Under the pieces are notes generated by a model. It searched no databases and was not told the DNA's origin. It saw only the letters and a program-made list of their open reading frames with translations. This document shows, one piece after another, positions 1-9,082 of a DNA stretch of 64,000 bases. Each line of letters opens with the position of its first letter. Position 1 is the first letter of the stretch. Origin of the DNA: Synechococcus sp. WH 8020 (GTDB lineage Bacteria > Cyanobacteriota > Cyanobacteriia > PCC-6307 > Cyanobiaceae). The stretch spans positions 1,894,828 to 1,958,827 of the forward strand of contig NZ_CP011941.1 of the NCBI RefSeq assembly GCF_001040845.1. Direction: 5' to 3'. Made by a program: the position numbers and the translations under genes.

Positions 1-1136
1 TGAAAGAGATGTGAGAACCAAACAAAATTGAAATCGATCTCGGCTGCTCCTTCGGCATTCACAGCCTGCATCGGAAGACGAACGCCGAAATATTTTTCAA
101 TAAATGATTGAATAACAGGCAGAACAAGATCTTTTGGCAAGCTCAAAACCTTCGAGCCATCGAGATCACGGAGCACATCTGTTCGCGATTCAAATGCAAG
201 AAAGCTATCGACAGATGCATCGGCAGCAATCCGGTGACATCGATGCACATCATCCCGGCGAAAAACTAATCTCATATTGGAAATATCGCGGGTGTACGTT
301 GGCGATGTGGATTGCATGCCAAGAAGAAAGTTGCCAGAAGAGCGGCCATTTTTCGTGACATCACACATTCTCGGTCCATAGACAACACAAAAATCCTCGG
401 AGCGCTCCAACACCTCTTCTACATCCTGTCGCCTCAAGAGATGAAGTTGTCGCATCACAGGAAACTCATCACCATGACTGTATTCCTTGATGTTGACGCC
501 AGGTAACCACGCAGGAAGAGTAAAGCGATTAACAAACAGACGCATCAGCGACAAGACAAAGTAAATGGTGATGTGCTTATTTTTTACGACCAACAATCGT
601 TGCAGCAGAGAAGGATAGAATGCTCTTTTTCTGTAGTGTTTGCTTTCAGTAAGTGGATCCGGTCCAAAAACACCGTTAACGCCTAGTGAGCGAATCCAAT
701 CAATAGGGAGCAACAAAACTTCCCTAACAAAACTTGTAAAAATAGAAACCAGAGAAAAGCCTGTTTGGGAGCGATGGCGGAATTCACGATGGATGCGATA
801 ACGAGGATTAACCCAAAACAACTCCGTTAGCAAATCGCCTGCAAAACGTAGAAAGCGAACAATAAATTCAATCAACTGCAGACTATATAAAAACAGCATT
901 CGCGACGAACGCATCAAGGAATAGAGAAGTAGCGCTGCAAGCAAAAGCAACTCATAATGCGACAGCAATGCATCAACAAAAGGTTCGATTCGTTGACAAG
1001 ATGACTCAATCCATGCGCCAACACTTCCCAAAGCGACATCGACAAGTGAAGACAGATCCTCTGAAATGCTGAGGACAGGAGTGATGGTGGATGGCACCGA
1101 CATGAAAGCAAGAGAGTGAATCAGATGACTAGCCAT
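1..1136 (-). CDS. Membrane-anchored P450-like oxygenase (LDS-type), partial
   Basis: An uninterrupted minus-strand reading frame runs from an ATG at 1136 to the window edge (about 378 codons); it has no stop in the window, so the C-terminus, including any haem-binding cysteine, is not visible. Residues about 60-75 form a hydrophobic segment (YELLLLAALLLYSLM) followed by more hydrophobic helices, suggesting membrane attachment. From about residue 225 the sequence resembles the cytochrome P450 domain found in linoleate-diol-synthase-like proteins: DFCVVYGPRM, FLLGMQ, YTRDISNMRL, FRRDDV and then LPVIQSFIEKYFGV. The gene starts 5 bases after the Dyp peroxidase stop, so the two are probably co-transcribed. 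Substrate unknown; a lipid or fatty acid is a guess from the family. Identification is from motif memory only. Confidence 0.7.
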   Translation of the reverse strand, partial: MASHLIHSLAFMSVPSTITPVLSISEDLSSLVDVALGSVGAWIESSCQRIEPFVDALLSHYELLLLAALLLYSLMRSSRMLFLYSLQLIEFIVRFLRFAGDLLTELFWVNPRYRIHREFRHRSQTGFSLVSIFTSFVREVLLLPIDWIRSLGVNGVFGPDPLTESKHYRKRAFYPSLLQRLLVVKNKHITIYFVLSLMRLFVNRFTLPAWLPGVNIKEYSHGDEFPVMRQLHLLRRQDVEEVLERSEDFCVVYGPRMCDVTKNGRSSGNFLLGMQSTSPTYTRDISNMRLVFRRDDVHRCHRIAADASVDSFLAFESRTDVLRDLDGSKVLSLPKDLVLPVIQSFIEKYFGVRLPMQAVNAEGAAEIDFNFVWFSHLF

Positions 1137-1141
1137 AAGGA

Positions 1142-3052
1142 TCAAAAACGGTTCTCAGCTAACAAGCGGATCGCTGAAAGGCTGGGTACAAAGAAATAAG
1201 CACCACCTCGACACACCACTGGCTGTGGGGTGGGCTTGGCTACAAAAGGAAGCGTGCATGAACCATCTGGCCCTTCAGATGAGATCATCACTTTTGTACT
1301 CTTCCTATCACTCGCCACAGAAGGATGGAGTGCACCAGCGATAGGACAGATGTCATTCCCTAAATTGAAATCGGATCCATAGTTCAACCACTGCTGCTGC
1401 ATAAACTCAAACTGCCTTGCAAGATCTGCACAAATAGCGACAAAAAAAGTTCCTCGTTCTGAATCAGCTGAGATGGATGAATCATGATCAATGGGATTCT
1501 CGTTCATCAGCTCCGAAGGTGAGCCATAGGTCATGCCACGCCTTAAAATTCGACGACGGTTCACAAGCAGAGAGCTTGCTTGAGATGTTTCTGACGGATC
1601 GGAATCATTGCGCACTGAAGGATCACCACTATCTCGGGGATTACTACGACGAATATGTGCGGCAAATGGGCACCTTCTGCCTTTTGTATCATCAGACTCA
1701 AAGGTAAAGCGTGTAAATTTAGTTTTAAATTGTTTCCAAGCTTCTTTTGCACTAGGCCCACCCTTTTGAGCCTCGCCTGCCAATGTCAGGAGACGTACTC
1801 GAAAGCTCAGCCATGATTCATACGTCGGAGCATGCACCAATGGCGTGCCATCATCCCAACGTCCAACAAGTTTCGCACGAAGAACTTTTAACGCTTTGGT
1901 GAATTGAGAAGCAGCGGAAGGTTGCTCAGAAGATGATGAGCATTCAACCTGATCAAGCCAATGCTCCATCAATGGAGTCTGATTCACCAAGGCATTATGA
2001 AAGGCGGTGACATTCTGCTCTAGTTTACGAACAGCCATGAATGTTCCATTTTTGCTGAAGGTATAGGGCATTGGATGGCACGTTGTTTCCTGAGCTTCAT
2101 TGGGATAACCCAAGAGGAATTCTCCTGGGGCGATCGGTCTCCACTGACCACAAGAGAGATGACCTTGCCCTTGTGCCATCTCAGCTTGAAAAGCAGCTGG
2201 ATATTGACCATCAAAAACAGGATCTCCGATTCCATCGAAGAATCCAAAGTGTTCATATTCGCTATATCGCAAATCTGTAAGTTCTGCCGATGAAGCAACA
2301 TACCGGCTCTTTTTTTGGTTATCTAAGTCTGCTAAATACTGATCATCACTAATACCAGAAATTGCAAGATCCTGGAGTCGCGAACGGAACAATGATTCAC
2401 ACTCAAGCCATTTCGATTCAGGATCAGCACTGGAGTGTCCCGTCAGAGCAACCAAACGATGCAGTTCAGCCTGATCAAGTAAGCGCCTGGACTCTTGATC
2501 CAGATTTTCAATCATCATGGATCGGGCTAACTTAAAAGTCTCTTGACAATGATAATCAGACTTTGAAAAGGATTCACCTCTACGCAGACAAACCTTTTTC
2601 AAACAAGAATTAAATGCAACACGCAAGCTGATCATCAAATGCGTAGTTTGTTCGTGTTGATCATCCTTCCAGGCATTATTCCAATCAAGTCGATTATCAT
2701 TCAACATTTCAGCTCTATCCCACATTCCATCTAAGAAAGCATCTGGAAATTGACGAAGAACTGAATTGGGAACGCCTAAAGCCTTAAGACCTGATGCTGT
2801 AAAAGCAATATTGAGCAGAGCATCTGGAGTATCCTTTCTCAGCTGATCCGCAGGAATCTGCATTTGATCGGACCGCTTTGACGGGAAAAACTGAGCTGTC
2901 GTGATTTGAGGCTGAATCCAGCTCAGAAATTTCTGAGCTTCCTCTTGGTCACGAACATGAAAAATGAAGTGACGTGCAAGAGGGTAAGAAGATCGACCAT
3001 AGGGGAGCAAGATGTTTCCCTGGATATCAAGGCGGTCCAAAATTGTTGTCAT
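1142..3052 (-). CDS. Dyp-type haem peroxidase
   Basis: A 636-residue protein of the dye-decolourising peroxidase family, long form. The family hallmark GXXDG is present as GFFDG near residues 270-274, with the catalytic Asp at about 273. The proximal haem histidine lies in CPFAAHIRRSNPRD (His about 466), and the C-terminal FFVAICADLARQFEFMQQ and GNDICPIAG segments are also typical. These enzymes oxidise organic substrates with hydrogen peroxide. I chose the ATG at 3052 because the family N-terminus (DIQGNIL) begins just after it and it lies 4 bases past the upstream stop; an ATG at 3124 would overlap the upstream gene by 68 bases. No signal peptide is visible. It sits between a two-gene set of related unknown proteins and a P450-like gene, suggesting a multi-step oxidation. 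Confidence 0.9.
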   Translation of the reverse strand: MTTILDRLDIQGNILLPYGRSSYPLARHFIFHVRDQEEAQKFLSWIQPQITTAQFFPSKRSDQMQIPADQLRKDTPDALLNIAFTASGLKALGVPNSVLRQFPDAFLDGMWDRAEMLNDNRLDWNNAWKDDQHEQTTHLMISLRVAFNSCLKKVCLRRGESFSKSDYHCQETFKLARSMMIENLDQESRRLLDQAELHRLVALTGHSSADPESKWLECESLFRSRLQDLAISGISDDQYLADLDNQKKSRYVASSAELTDLRYSEYEHFGFFDGIGDPVFDGQYPAAFQAEMAQGQGHLSCGQWRPIAPGEFLLGYPNEAQETTCHPMPYTFSKNGTFMAVRKLEQNVTAFHNALVNQTPLMEHWLDQVECSSSSEQPSAASQFTKALKVLRAKLVGRWDDGTPLVHAPTYESWLSFRVRLLTLAGEAQKGGPSAKEAWKQFKTKFTRFTFESDDTKGRRCPFAAHIRRSNPRDSGDPSVRNDSDPSETSQASSLLVNRRRILRRGMTYGSPSELMNENPIDHDSSISADSERGTFFVAICADLARQFEFMQQQWLNYGSDFNLGNDICPIAGALHPSVASDRKSTKVMISSEGPDGSCTLPFVAKPTPQPVVCRGGAYFFVPSLSAIRLLAENRF

Positions 3053-3056
3053 GGCA

Positions 3057-4232
3057 TTAACGAACAGAAAAGTATTTGCCAGGTTGCAAGGAAGGGGAGT
3101 GACTATCGGAAGGCTTGTGGTCATCTAAAAAACTCGCAAAGCGCTGGCGAATTCTGCCCTTATTAAACCGATCGCTTTCCTGCCAATCGCCATACATCTC
3201 TAGAAACTTTTCTTGAAGATACAATGACTTTGCAATTGACTTTAAATCAACACCATCAATTTGAGACAGCGGCATATTTGCGCTATTGATGAAATAACGC
3301 CATGCAAACATAAATAAAACCACGGAGGCCATAGCCAGCCCACCAAAGCCTATGAGCCCCAATGGATTCAATGCTTGGTAAACATCACTCAAATTCACTT
3401 GCGACAATGCTGTGTCATATAAAAGATTGAAAATCAAACTTACGAAACAAATAGCCAGCACGAGAAGTGCCATAACAACTAAAATGAAGGGCAAAATTCC
3501 TACAATGATCAGACCCCATCGATTTTTAAATTCAGAGGGCGACAGTTGATCTGTTGATGGGTCCCAACGTTGCACTTTGTCGGCAACCCAAAAGTAAGCA
3601 GAGAATGGATATGTTGTCTCAACTTCATGAGACAGGAGCAATCGCTCTACTGAGTGATAAACATGCCAATACTGTGTATGTGCCTCCAAAGTCCTTTGGT
3701 CCTGAGGAGGCGGTGGAAGAGAAAATCCCTCACAATGATGAAAAATTTTAGTCAATTCCTCGCTGGCATAAGGCCATAACTCAGACAAATAGTCTTGAAC
3801 GCAAGACGTTGAGCTGGGATGACAATCAAAATCAATAGCGATTAGGAGATAGGGTGACTCAAGTGCGTCGATTCTGTCTTTTTCCGAGAGAAGATCCTTA
3901 CCAGCAAATAACGTCCTTAGAAAATCTATTAGAGAATCATTCCGGCGGCGGCCATTATAAAAGAGCTGGTCAACAACAACAAATCTGGCAAAATGTGTAC
4001 AGCGTGTATGATCAAATAAGTGCAAGTTATCTAATTCTGACACCGGAGAATCAATATTTTTCAGGAACGAATCAGATAGTTGATTCAAATAGTCTTTGAG
4101 GTGATGAGCATACGATTGAGTAGCATCACAAGGGTCAGAAACATTCTCTTGACACGCCAAATTAGTATATAGTCCGGTCTTGATCGGCAACAATGCCGTC
4201 AACTGATAAAACCCTGCCTCATGGCTCGGCAT
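3057..4232 (-). CDS. Membrane protein with domain shared with the next upstream gene
   Basis: A 391-residue protein I do not recognise as a named family. The N-terminal half is soluble-looking and contains HFARFVVVDQLFYNG followed by YLLIAIDFDCH and a YLSELWPYA segment. Around residues 240-310 there are two strongly hydrophobic stretches (LIIVGILPFILVVMALLVLAICF and GLIGFGGLAMASVVLFMFAW, each read as one membrane pass), and the C-terminus is charged. The N-terminal half matches the pattern of the protein encoded at 4274-4906 (HFARWVILP, then YLLFVSNFNG, then YLDEFSDV), so the two are probably paralogues, one membrane-bound and one not. It precedes the Dyp peroxidase by 4 bases and is likely part of that operon. 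A role in holding or delivering a substrate to the peroxidase/P450 pair is possible but unproven. Confidence 0.75.
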   Translation of the reverse strand: MPSHEAGFYQLTALLPIKTGLYTNLACQENVSDPCDATQSYAHHLKDYLNQLSDSFLKNIDSPVSELDNLHLFDHTRCTHFARFVVVDQLFYNGRRRNDSLIDFLRTLFAGKDLLSEKDRIDALESPYLLIAIDFDCHPSSTSCVQDYLSELWPYASEELTKIFHHCEGFSLPPPPQDQRTLEAHTQYWHVYHSVERLLLSHEVETTYPFSAYFWVADKVQRWDPSTDQLSPSEFKNRWGLIIVGILPFILVVMALLVLAICFVSLIFNLLYDTALSQVNLSDVYQALNPLGLIGFGGLAMASVVLFMFAWRYFINSANMPLSQIDGVDLKSIAKSLYLQEKFLEMYGDWQESDRFNKGRIRQRFASFLDDHKPSDSHSPSLQPGKYFSVR

Positions 4233-4273
4233 TTCAAAGAGTCTCCTTGGAAAATTGAATTAAGTAAGAAGCA

Positions 4274-4906
4274 TTACTGAAAGTTTTCAGGCGAGTGTGG
4301 AGGTGGCTTACCGGTGGAAGGAAAATGATTCGCCAAATTCGCCATGACAGACTGAAAGTTTTGAAAAAACAAATCATCCTTAGTTGCATCATTCTTATCT
4401 GGGTCTTGATTAATCTCAGACAACTGCTCTTCTAAATAATTAATTGCCTTACGAACTTTCAAGGCGCTGGAAACATCTCGCAGCGAAAATCCCGGAAGGG
4501 CGTTGTAATAGTAAGAACACTCTATTGAATTGTCGTCGATATAAGATTTGAATGGGCTGCTTGGGATCGACTTTGGATAGCCAATACTGCGATACCACAT
4601 GGTATCCATCCCCAATGAAATCACATCCGAAAACTCATCCAAATAGACATCCCAAGTCCCATTGAAATTTGAGACAAACAAAAGGTACGAGTAACGCGTT
4701 TTAAACTTTTCAGAGCGCCCGGGCCATCGATCCTTAGGCAAAATCACCCATCTTGCGAAATGGATCATTTGAAGATTCACCAACGGGAAAACCTGTGCTG
4801 GAAGGGAACGATATAAAGCAAACAAAAAACGGTTAATCCAAGAGCACCACAGAGGAGTAACGACCGTCAGGGCAGAAGATTTACCAACAATGTCGCCTAA
4901 TGGCAT
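4274..4906 (-). CDS. Conserved protein of unknown function, paralogue of the neighbouring membrane protein
   Basis: A 210-residue protein, first gene of the probable four-gene cassette reading toward base 1. Its core (LTVVTPL near residue 13, IHFARWVILP near 48, YLLFVSNFNGTWDVYLDEF near 72) aligns in order with LTALLPI, HFARFVVVD and YLLIAIDFD of the protein at 3057-4232. It lacks the long membrane segments of that protein; the C-terminus is polar and ends in a proline-rich tail. The ATG at 4906 is the first in frame that keeps the shared N-terminus. The gap to the next gene is 41 bases. Function unknown. Confidence 0.7.
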   Translation of the reverse strand: MPLGDIVGKSSALTVVTPLWCSWINRFLFALYRSLPAQVFPLVNLQMIHFARWVILPKDRWPGRSEKFKTRYSYLLFVSNFNGTWDVYLDEFSDVISLGMDTMWYRSIGYPKSIPSSPFKSYIDDNSIECSYYYNALPGFSLRDVSSALKVRKAINYLEEQLSEINQDPDKNDATKDDLFFQNFQSVMANLANHFPSTGKPPPHSPENFQ

Positions 4907-5665
4907 GCCAAAAAGGAGGGGTCCTTGAAAGGAATTTTAGAAACACCAAGAAAATCACAACATTGGCTCATCAAAAGTATAAGATTAATACTTGATGAGA
5001 ATACAATTAAAGCCTGGTGAAATGAAGATGAAAAATCAGTCGACGTAGAGTTAAGACGTCCTTTGATCAACATTGCAGAGGATCTCTCTTGAATCGACAA
5101 ACAAATTTTTGAATGCTTTGACAGCACTCAATTGTCTAACGATTAAGGTCATGCGATCTCTGTGCGTGGTCTGCGGGTGCAGCTTTTGCTCCTCACCTCT
5201 TCAATAGCATTTCTTTCAGATGATCTAACCAGCTTGAGGATGATCGAGTTCAAGCAATTCATAGGAGATGAATATGTCTCATCCAAGTGTTTACCTCGCA
5301 CATCTTTGGGGGCAGAATGGACGAAAGTTATCCAGCAGATGCTCCGCCATCCCTTCCTGCACAGCATCCTGAGTCAGAAGACGGGAAAAGAGGCTGGATG
5401 CTGTGCAGGAAGCGCTACCCGCTTCTGATCTGGAACGTAAGGCATAGGCTTATAGGGCAATTTCCGTTCCAAGTAACGACTAGGTGCCATAGAGCACGCG
5501 TTACATCTTTGTGGTCTTATTGATTTCTGGTTATCTGACCCATGAACCATGGCTAAGGTTTGGAAGTCCAAGCCTACTTAGGCTGCACCACAAAAAATCT
5601 GAGTCTGCTCGGAGGTCATTATCGGAACCCTCCAATCAATAATTCAAGTTTTTAAAAAGGATCCA
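4907..5665. other. Gene-poor region
   Basis: No convincing gene is visible in these roughly 760 bases. Several short frames exist on both strands but none resembles a family or has a good ribosome-binding site. The most notable content is a perfect 17-bp inverted repeat (5353-5412). The region may carry decayed sequence or untranslated RNA. Confidence 0.5.
5353..5412. repeat. Perfect 17-bp inverted repeat
   Basis: CTTCCTGCACAGCATCC at 5353-5369 is exactly complementary to the sequence at 5396-5412, separated by 26 bases. It would form a strong hairpin on either strand. No T-run follows on either side, so it is not a classic terminator. Confidence 0.8.
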
Positions 5666-5998
5666 ATGAAAGTTATTCACCTGGCAATCGCCACTAACGA
5701 AATAGACAAAAGTGTAAAAGATTACACAGAGAGATTGGGGAAAGAGCCAAGCATTGTTGTTCCAGATGAATATGCATTATGGAGAACAGAACAAATTAAT
5801 TTATCAATAAGACAAGATGCTAGCTGCAATCCAGGCGAGCTAAGGCATCTCGGCTTTGAAGATTCAAATGCAAAAGAGTTCACCGCGTCAAAGGATGTTA
5901 ACGGGATTCTTTGGGAGTCATTCAGCGCAGAGCAACAAGCAGAAGAAATCAATAAATTCTGGCCAAATGCACACTATCAGCCCAACGAAGCTGGTTGA
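5666..5998 (+). CDS. Small VOC/glyoxalase-superfamily protein
   Basis: A 110-residue protein. The opening (MKVIHLAIATNEIDKSVKDY followed by TERLGKEPSIV) has the beta-alpha pattern of the vicinal-oxygen-chelate fold, where an initial strand ending in H-L-A-I is followed by a helix with D-K-S-V-x-x-Y. A second strand set (ALWRTEQINLSIRQD and GELRHLGFED) follows. Metal ligands are not obvious beyond His5 and the His of LRHLGFED, so catalytic activity is uncertain. The ATG at 5666 is preceded by AAAGGATCCA, a usable ribosome-binding site. It stands alone between unrelated genes and is AT-richer than the core genes nearby. Confidence 0.65.
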   Translation: MKVIHLAIATNEIDKSVKDYTERLGKEPSIVVPDEYALWRTEQINLSIRQDASCNPGELRHLGFEDSNAKEFTASKDVNGILWESFSAEQQAEEINKFWPNAHYQPNEAG

Positions 5999-6197
5999 AT
6001 ATTATTGCTTATTTGCACGACCAGCAAGCAGGTTACAAGTTACCAAGCCCTTCAAATTGAAGCAGCACATGCACAGGAACTCATGTCTGAAAGATAAAAA
6101 CAAATACCTCATGGACGTCAACGGAGGTGACGTTGATCGAAGACCAGTGCAACGCTGGAATCATCAACGGCCTAGAGAATTCGATCAGTGAGCCCCC

Positions 6198-7814
6198 TTA
6201 ATCGAATCCAGGCTGATGGCTTGGAATCGCGATCCAGCTGATCTGATGTTGACGCAGCTTGTCGTCTGTACCGACGAGTGGCTGTTCTGAATGGCCATCT
6301 CCATAAAGAGCCAGCTCGTAGAGGAGATTCATGCAGAACTTGCCCTGAAAATAACCACCATGGCCATCGATCGTGCTGAGTTTCAACGACCCAGCAAGCA
6401 TCGCCATGAGCGTGGCGGCGTAGTTGAAAAACCTCTGCACGGCATTGCGAGCCGTGAACGCACTGAGATAACGCCCGCCATCGTCGTAGTCGGTGCAGTC
6501 GATCACATTGAGCGGGTAGCCGATCCAGCGTTGACAACGGAATGTTCTTTTATCACAGAGGCTTTGCGTCCCCAATGCGCCATGGAGTTCAAGGTCACTC
6601 AGCTCGCCGACACGCTTGCCGTAACCCTGACGTCGCGTGCGCCCTTTGATGCTCAGATTGCCGAGCCGATAACCACCAATGCGCGTACCCGAGGGAAACA
6701 CGAAGTAATTGGCCAGGGTTGAGGCGAGCCGCAACACCATATCGGCATCATTGACAAACAAAAATGTCTGGCGAAAACGGCGCAGGCAACTGGCCAGGTA
6801 ATTGGACCGTCCTGTGGTGATGGTCCAGACAGGAATGTCGGCAGCAACGAGGATCAAACGATCAAGGCTAAAAAGATCGCCAATCTGCGCGAGCTGTTCT
6901 CGCTGTCGTTCGTTCGCTTGCTCCTCGAAGGACGGCGGGCAGCTTGGACCACCAAAGGGACCCGACTGGGCATTGGCCGACCAGAGGTGAGAATCCGCTT
7001 CGGGATCGAAGACATTGGTGAGAACACGGATGAGCATGGTGGTCAGGAACGTACCCATGCTGTGACCCAGGAAACTGAGGCTAATCCGCGGCTCCTTACC
7101 GCTCTGAAGATCAGACAGATAGCTGCGATCGGGGATGATCTCCTTGACCAGGTGGTGGAGAGCTCTAACCATCTCAACGGCATCGAACACACCAAACGTG
7201 CTGGCGCGTTCACGGTCGCGAAAGTACGTGACCATACGCAGCAGCATCAGTGTGATTCCGATCCCCAGACACAATTGACCGATGGCAGCGAGCCAACCGG
7301 CAGCCAAGAACGCGAGCAGGCTGCCGAGAGCGAACAGCAACCACAGGCCCATCGGCATGGCACGGATCCAGCACAAAGGTCCTCCTGCACCAATCCGCTC
7401 GGACGGCCAGGCGTAGTGCAAAAACAACACATAATCATCAGGGGGTGATTCCGTGAGCCGACAGGCGTCGTCTCTGAACTTGCGTTCCGCCTGCTTGTAT
7501 TCCTCCCTCACACTCTTCAAGGGAACGTTGTAGCCGTGGATGCGAACCACCACCCGCACACGCTGGGACTTGCCGTTGCTCTGCTGCCGTTGGAAGTACT
7601 CGGACAGATGGGTGCGCAGCTGCGCGAAGTTCTGGGCGTTGTTGTCAAAATCCGCTCGAAAATCGGGTTGTGTCAGAGCCAAGCGAAAGGGCCTCTCGGC
7701 CTCCAGGGGTGCGGTACTGCAAACCAGCATGTGGCTGAAGCAGGGGGGCTGCTCTGAAGGGAAGGGCTGGTATTTGAGAAGAGCGAGTTCAGGTTGCCGC
7801 GTGGTGATTGTCAT
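6198..7814 (-). CDS. Membrane alpha/beta hydrolase (DUF900-like esterase/lipase)
   Basis: A 538-residue protein with an alpha/beta hydrolase core. RVRVVVRIHGYNVPLKSVREEY near residue 85 looks like the oxyanion region, and the nucleophile elbow is GHSMG at about residues 250-254 (Ser about 252). Between them, around residues 153-195, two hydrophobic stretches (MGLWLLFALGSLLAFLAAGW and IGQLCLGIGITLMLL) suggest a membrane hairpin, so the enzyme is probably inserted in a membrane. Substrate unknown. The frame opens at a TTG at 7865, but the first ATG at 7814 is preferred; neither has a strong ribosome-binding site. It is divergent from the gene beginning at 7995. Confidence 0.75.
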   Translation of the reverse strand: MTITTRQPELALLKYQPFPSEQPPCFSHMLVCSTAPLEAERPFRLALTQPDFRADFDNNAQNFAQLRTHLSEYFQRQQSNGKSQRVRVVVRIHGYNVPLKSVREEYKQAERKFRDDACRLTESPPDDYVLFLHYAWPSERIGAGGPLCWIRAMPMGLWLLFALGSLLAFLAAGWLAAIGQLCLGIGITLMLLRMVTYFRDRERASTFGVFDAVEMVRALHHLVKEIIPDRSYLSDLQSGKEPRISLSFLGHSMGTFLTTMLIRVLTNVFDPEADSHLWSANAQSGPFGGPSCPPSFEEQANERQREQLAQIGDLFSLDRLILVAADIPVWTITTGRSNYLASCLRRFRQTFLFVNDADMVLRLASTLANYFVFPSGTRIGGYRLGNLSIKGRTRRQGYGKRVGELSDLELHGALGTQSLCDKRTFRCQRWIGYPLNVIDCTDYDDGGRYLSAFTARNAVQRFFNYAATLMAMLAGSLKLSTIDGHGGYFQGKFCMNLLYELALYGDGHSEQPLVGTDDKLRQHQISWIAIPSHQPGFD

Positions 7815-7994
7815 GGTGAATGGCTCTGCACGCTGGTCTGCCCTGGGGTAGCCATCTCCGATCAATCAGCGCCCGAATCGAACCGCTTCCTTCCAATTCA
7901 TTAGCAGTGTTGCTGACCGGAACGATCGTTCAAACGATTGCTCAGGCACTGATCGTTGAAGATGATGAACCAGGACCACGATTGATCGCACACC

Positions 7995-8879
7995 GTGCCC
8001 CAAAGCGCAGAACCAGCAAAGCAATTACGCACCTTGCTGGAGCGGGACACCTGCCATCTGATGCCCTGCTGTTTTGATGCCTTATCAGCACGGCTGGTGG
8101 AGCAGGCCGGTTGTGCACTCACTTTCATGAGTGGGTTCTCCGTGGCGGCAGCCCGAGCCGGACTGCCGGACACGGGCCTGCTCACGGTGACGGAAATGGT
8201 CGATCAGGGCCGCTCGATCTGCGATGCCGTGTCGATCCCGGTGATCGGTGATGGCGACACCGGCCACGGCAATGCCGCCAATGTGCAGCGCACGATGCAC
8301 CAATTCGCCAAGGCAGGCTTTGCCGGAATCATGCTGGAGGATCAGGTGGCTCCCAAACGCTGCGGCCACACCGGCGTGAAAGCTGTCGTCGATCGCGATG
8401 CGGCGATCGCCAGGATTCAGGCAGCCGTTGATGCCCGCAACCAGGGCGCCGATCTGGTGATCGTGGCGCGCACCGATGCACGATCGGCGCTGGCAACAAG
8501 CCAGGGTGATGAAGCCGCCCTGGAAGAAGCGATCTGGCGTTTGAAGGCCTTTGCTGAGCTTGGCGCTGATGTGCTGTTTTTGGAGGCACCCCGCAGCGAG
8601 CAGGAAATGCTGAGGTTCTGCGAGGAGGTGCCGGGCAAGCGCATGGCGAACATGCTGGAAGGAGGCATCACACCGTTGTTGTCGACCGAGCGTTTGGGTT
8701 CGATGGGCTTTGCGCTGGCGGCCTACCCGCTCACCCTGCTCTCAACGGCCGCCTTCGCGATGCGACAAGCTCTGGTGGACCTCCAAGCAGGCAATACTCC
8801 TGAGCAGATGCTCAGTTTCAAGGAGCTAAAAACACTGGTGAGGTTTGACAACTACCTCGAGGGAGCTGATCCAGCCTGA
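7995..8879 (+). CDS. Isocitrate lyase/PEP mutase family enzyme
   Basis: A 294-residue TIM-barrel enzyme of the ICL/PEPM superfamily. Characteristic segments are the substrate loop FMSGFSVAAARAGLPDTG, the metal/substrate site GDGDTGHGN near residue 88, LEDQVAPKRCGH near 115 (the KRCGH motif with the active-site cysteine seen in lyases of the family), IVARTDARS near 155 and LEAPRS near 195. The cysteine argues for C-C lyase activity of the methylisocitrate-lyase, dimethylmalate-lyase or oxaloacetate-hydrolase kind rather than phosphonate mutase. The exact substrate cannot be told. A GTG at 7995 is the only reasonable start. No operon partner; the gene upstream is divergent. Confidence 0.88.
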   Translation: MPQSAEPAKQLRTLLERDTCHLMPCCFDALSARLVEQAGCALTFMSGFSVAAARAGLPDTGLLTVTEMVDQGRSICDAVSIPVIGDGDTGHGNAANVQRTMHQFAKAGFAGIMLEDQVAPKRCGHTGVKAVVDRDAAIARIQAAVDARNQGADLVIVARTDARSALATSQGDEAALEEAIWRLKAFAELGADVLFLEAPRSEQEMLRFCEEVPGKRMANMLEGGITPLLSTERLGSMGFALAAYPLTLLSTAAFAMRQALVDLQAGNTPEQMLSFKELKTLVRFDNYLEGADPA

Positions 8880-9082
8880 AGCGTCTCCCATAGGGGTGGC
8901 GCATATAACTACTAAATGGAGAGTCGATGGAAGTATTTTGGCTACAACATAACGGATGAGTTTTTCAAAAGAAATGGCTCCTACGTCCACATCACTTGAC
9001 CACCCAGAAAACCTTGAACAAGAACTAATACAGATTCGTCACTGATTAGATGTTGACCGTTGCCTCTGGCTCGTAGCAATGT

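Noticed and set aside
134-506. Two overlapping plus-strand frames near the window start
   Set aside because: They lie antisense to an uninterrupted, motif-bearing minus-strand P450-like frame and resemble no protein family.
4897-5127. 76-codon minus-strand frame upstream of the paralogue at 4274-4906
   Set aside because: Serine-rich low-complexity product, no ribosome site, and the downstream protein already has a complete family N-terminus.
6291-6722. 143-codon plus-strand frame
   Set aside because: Antisense shadow of the membrane alpha/beta hydrolase gene; no family likeness.
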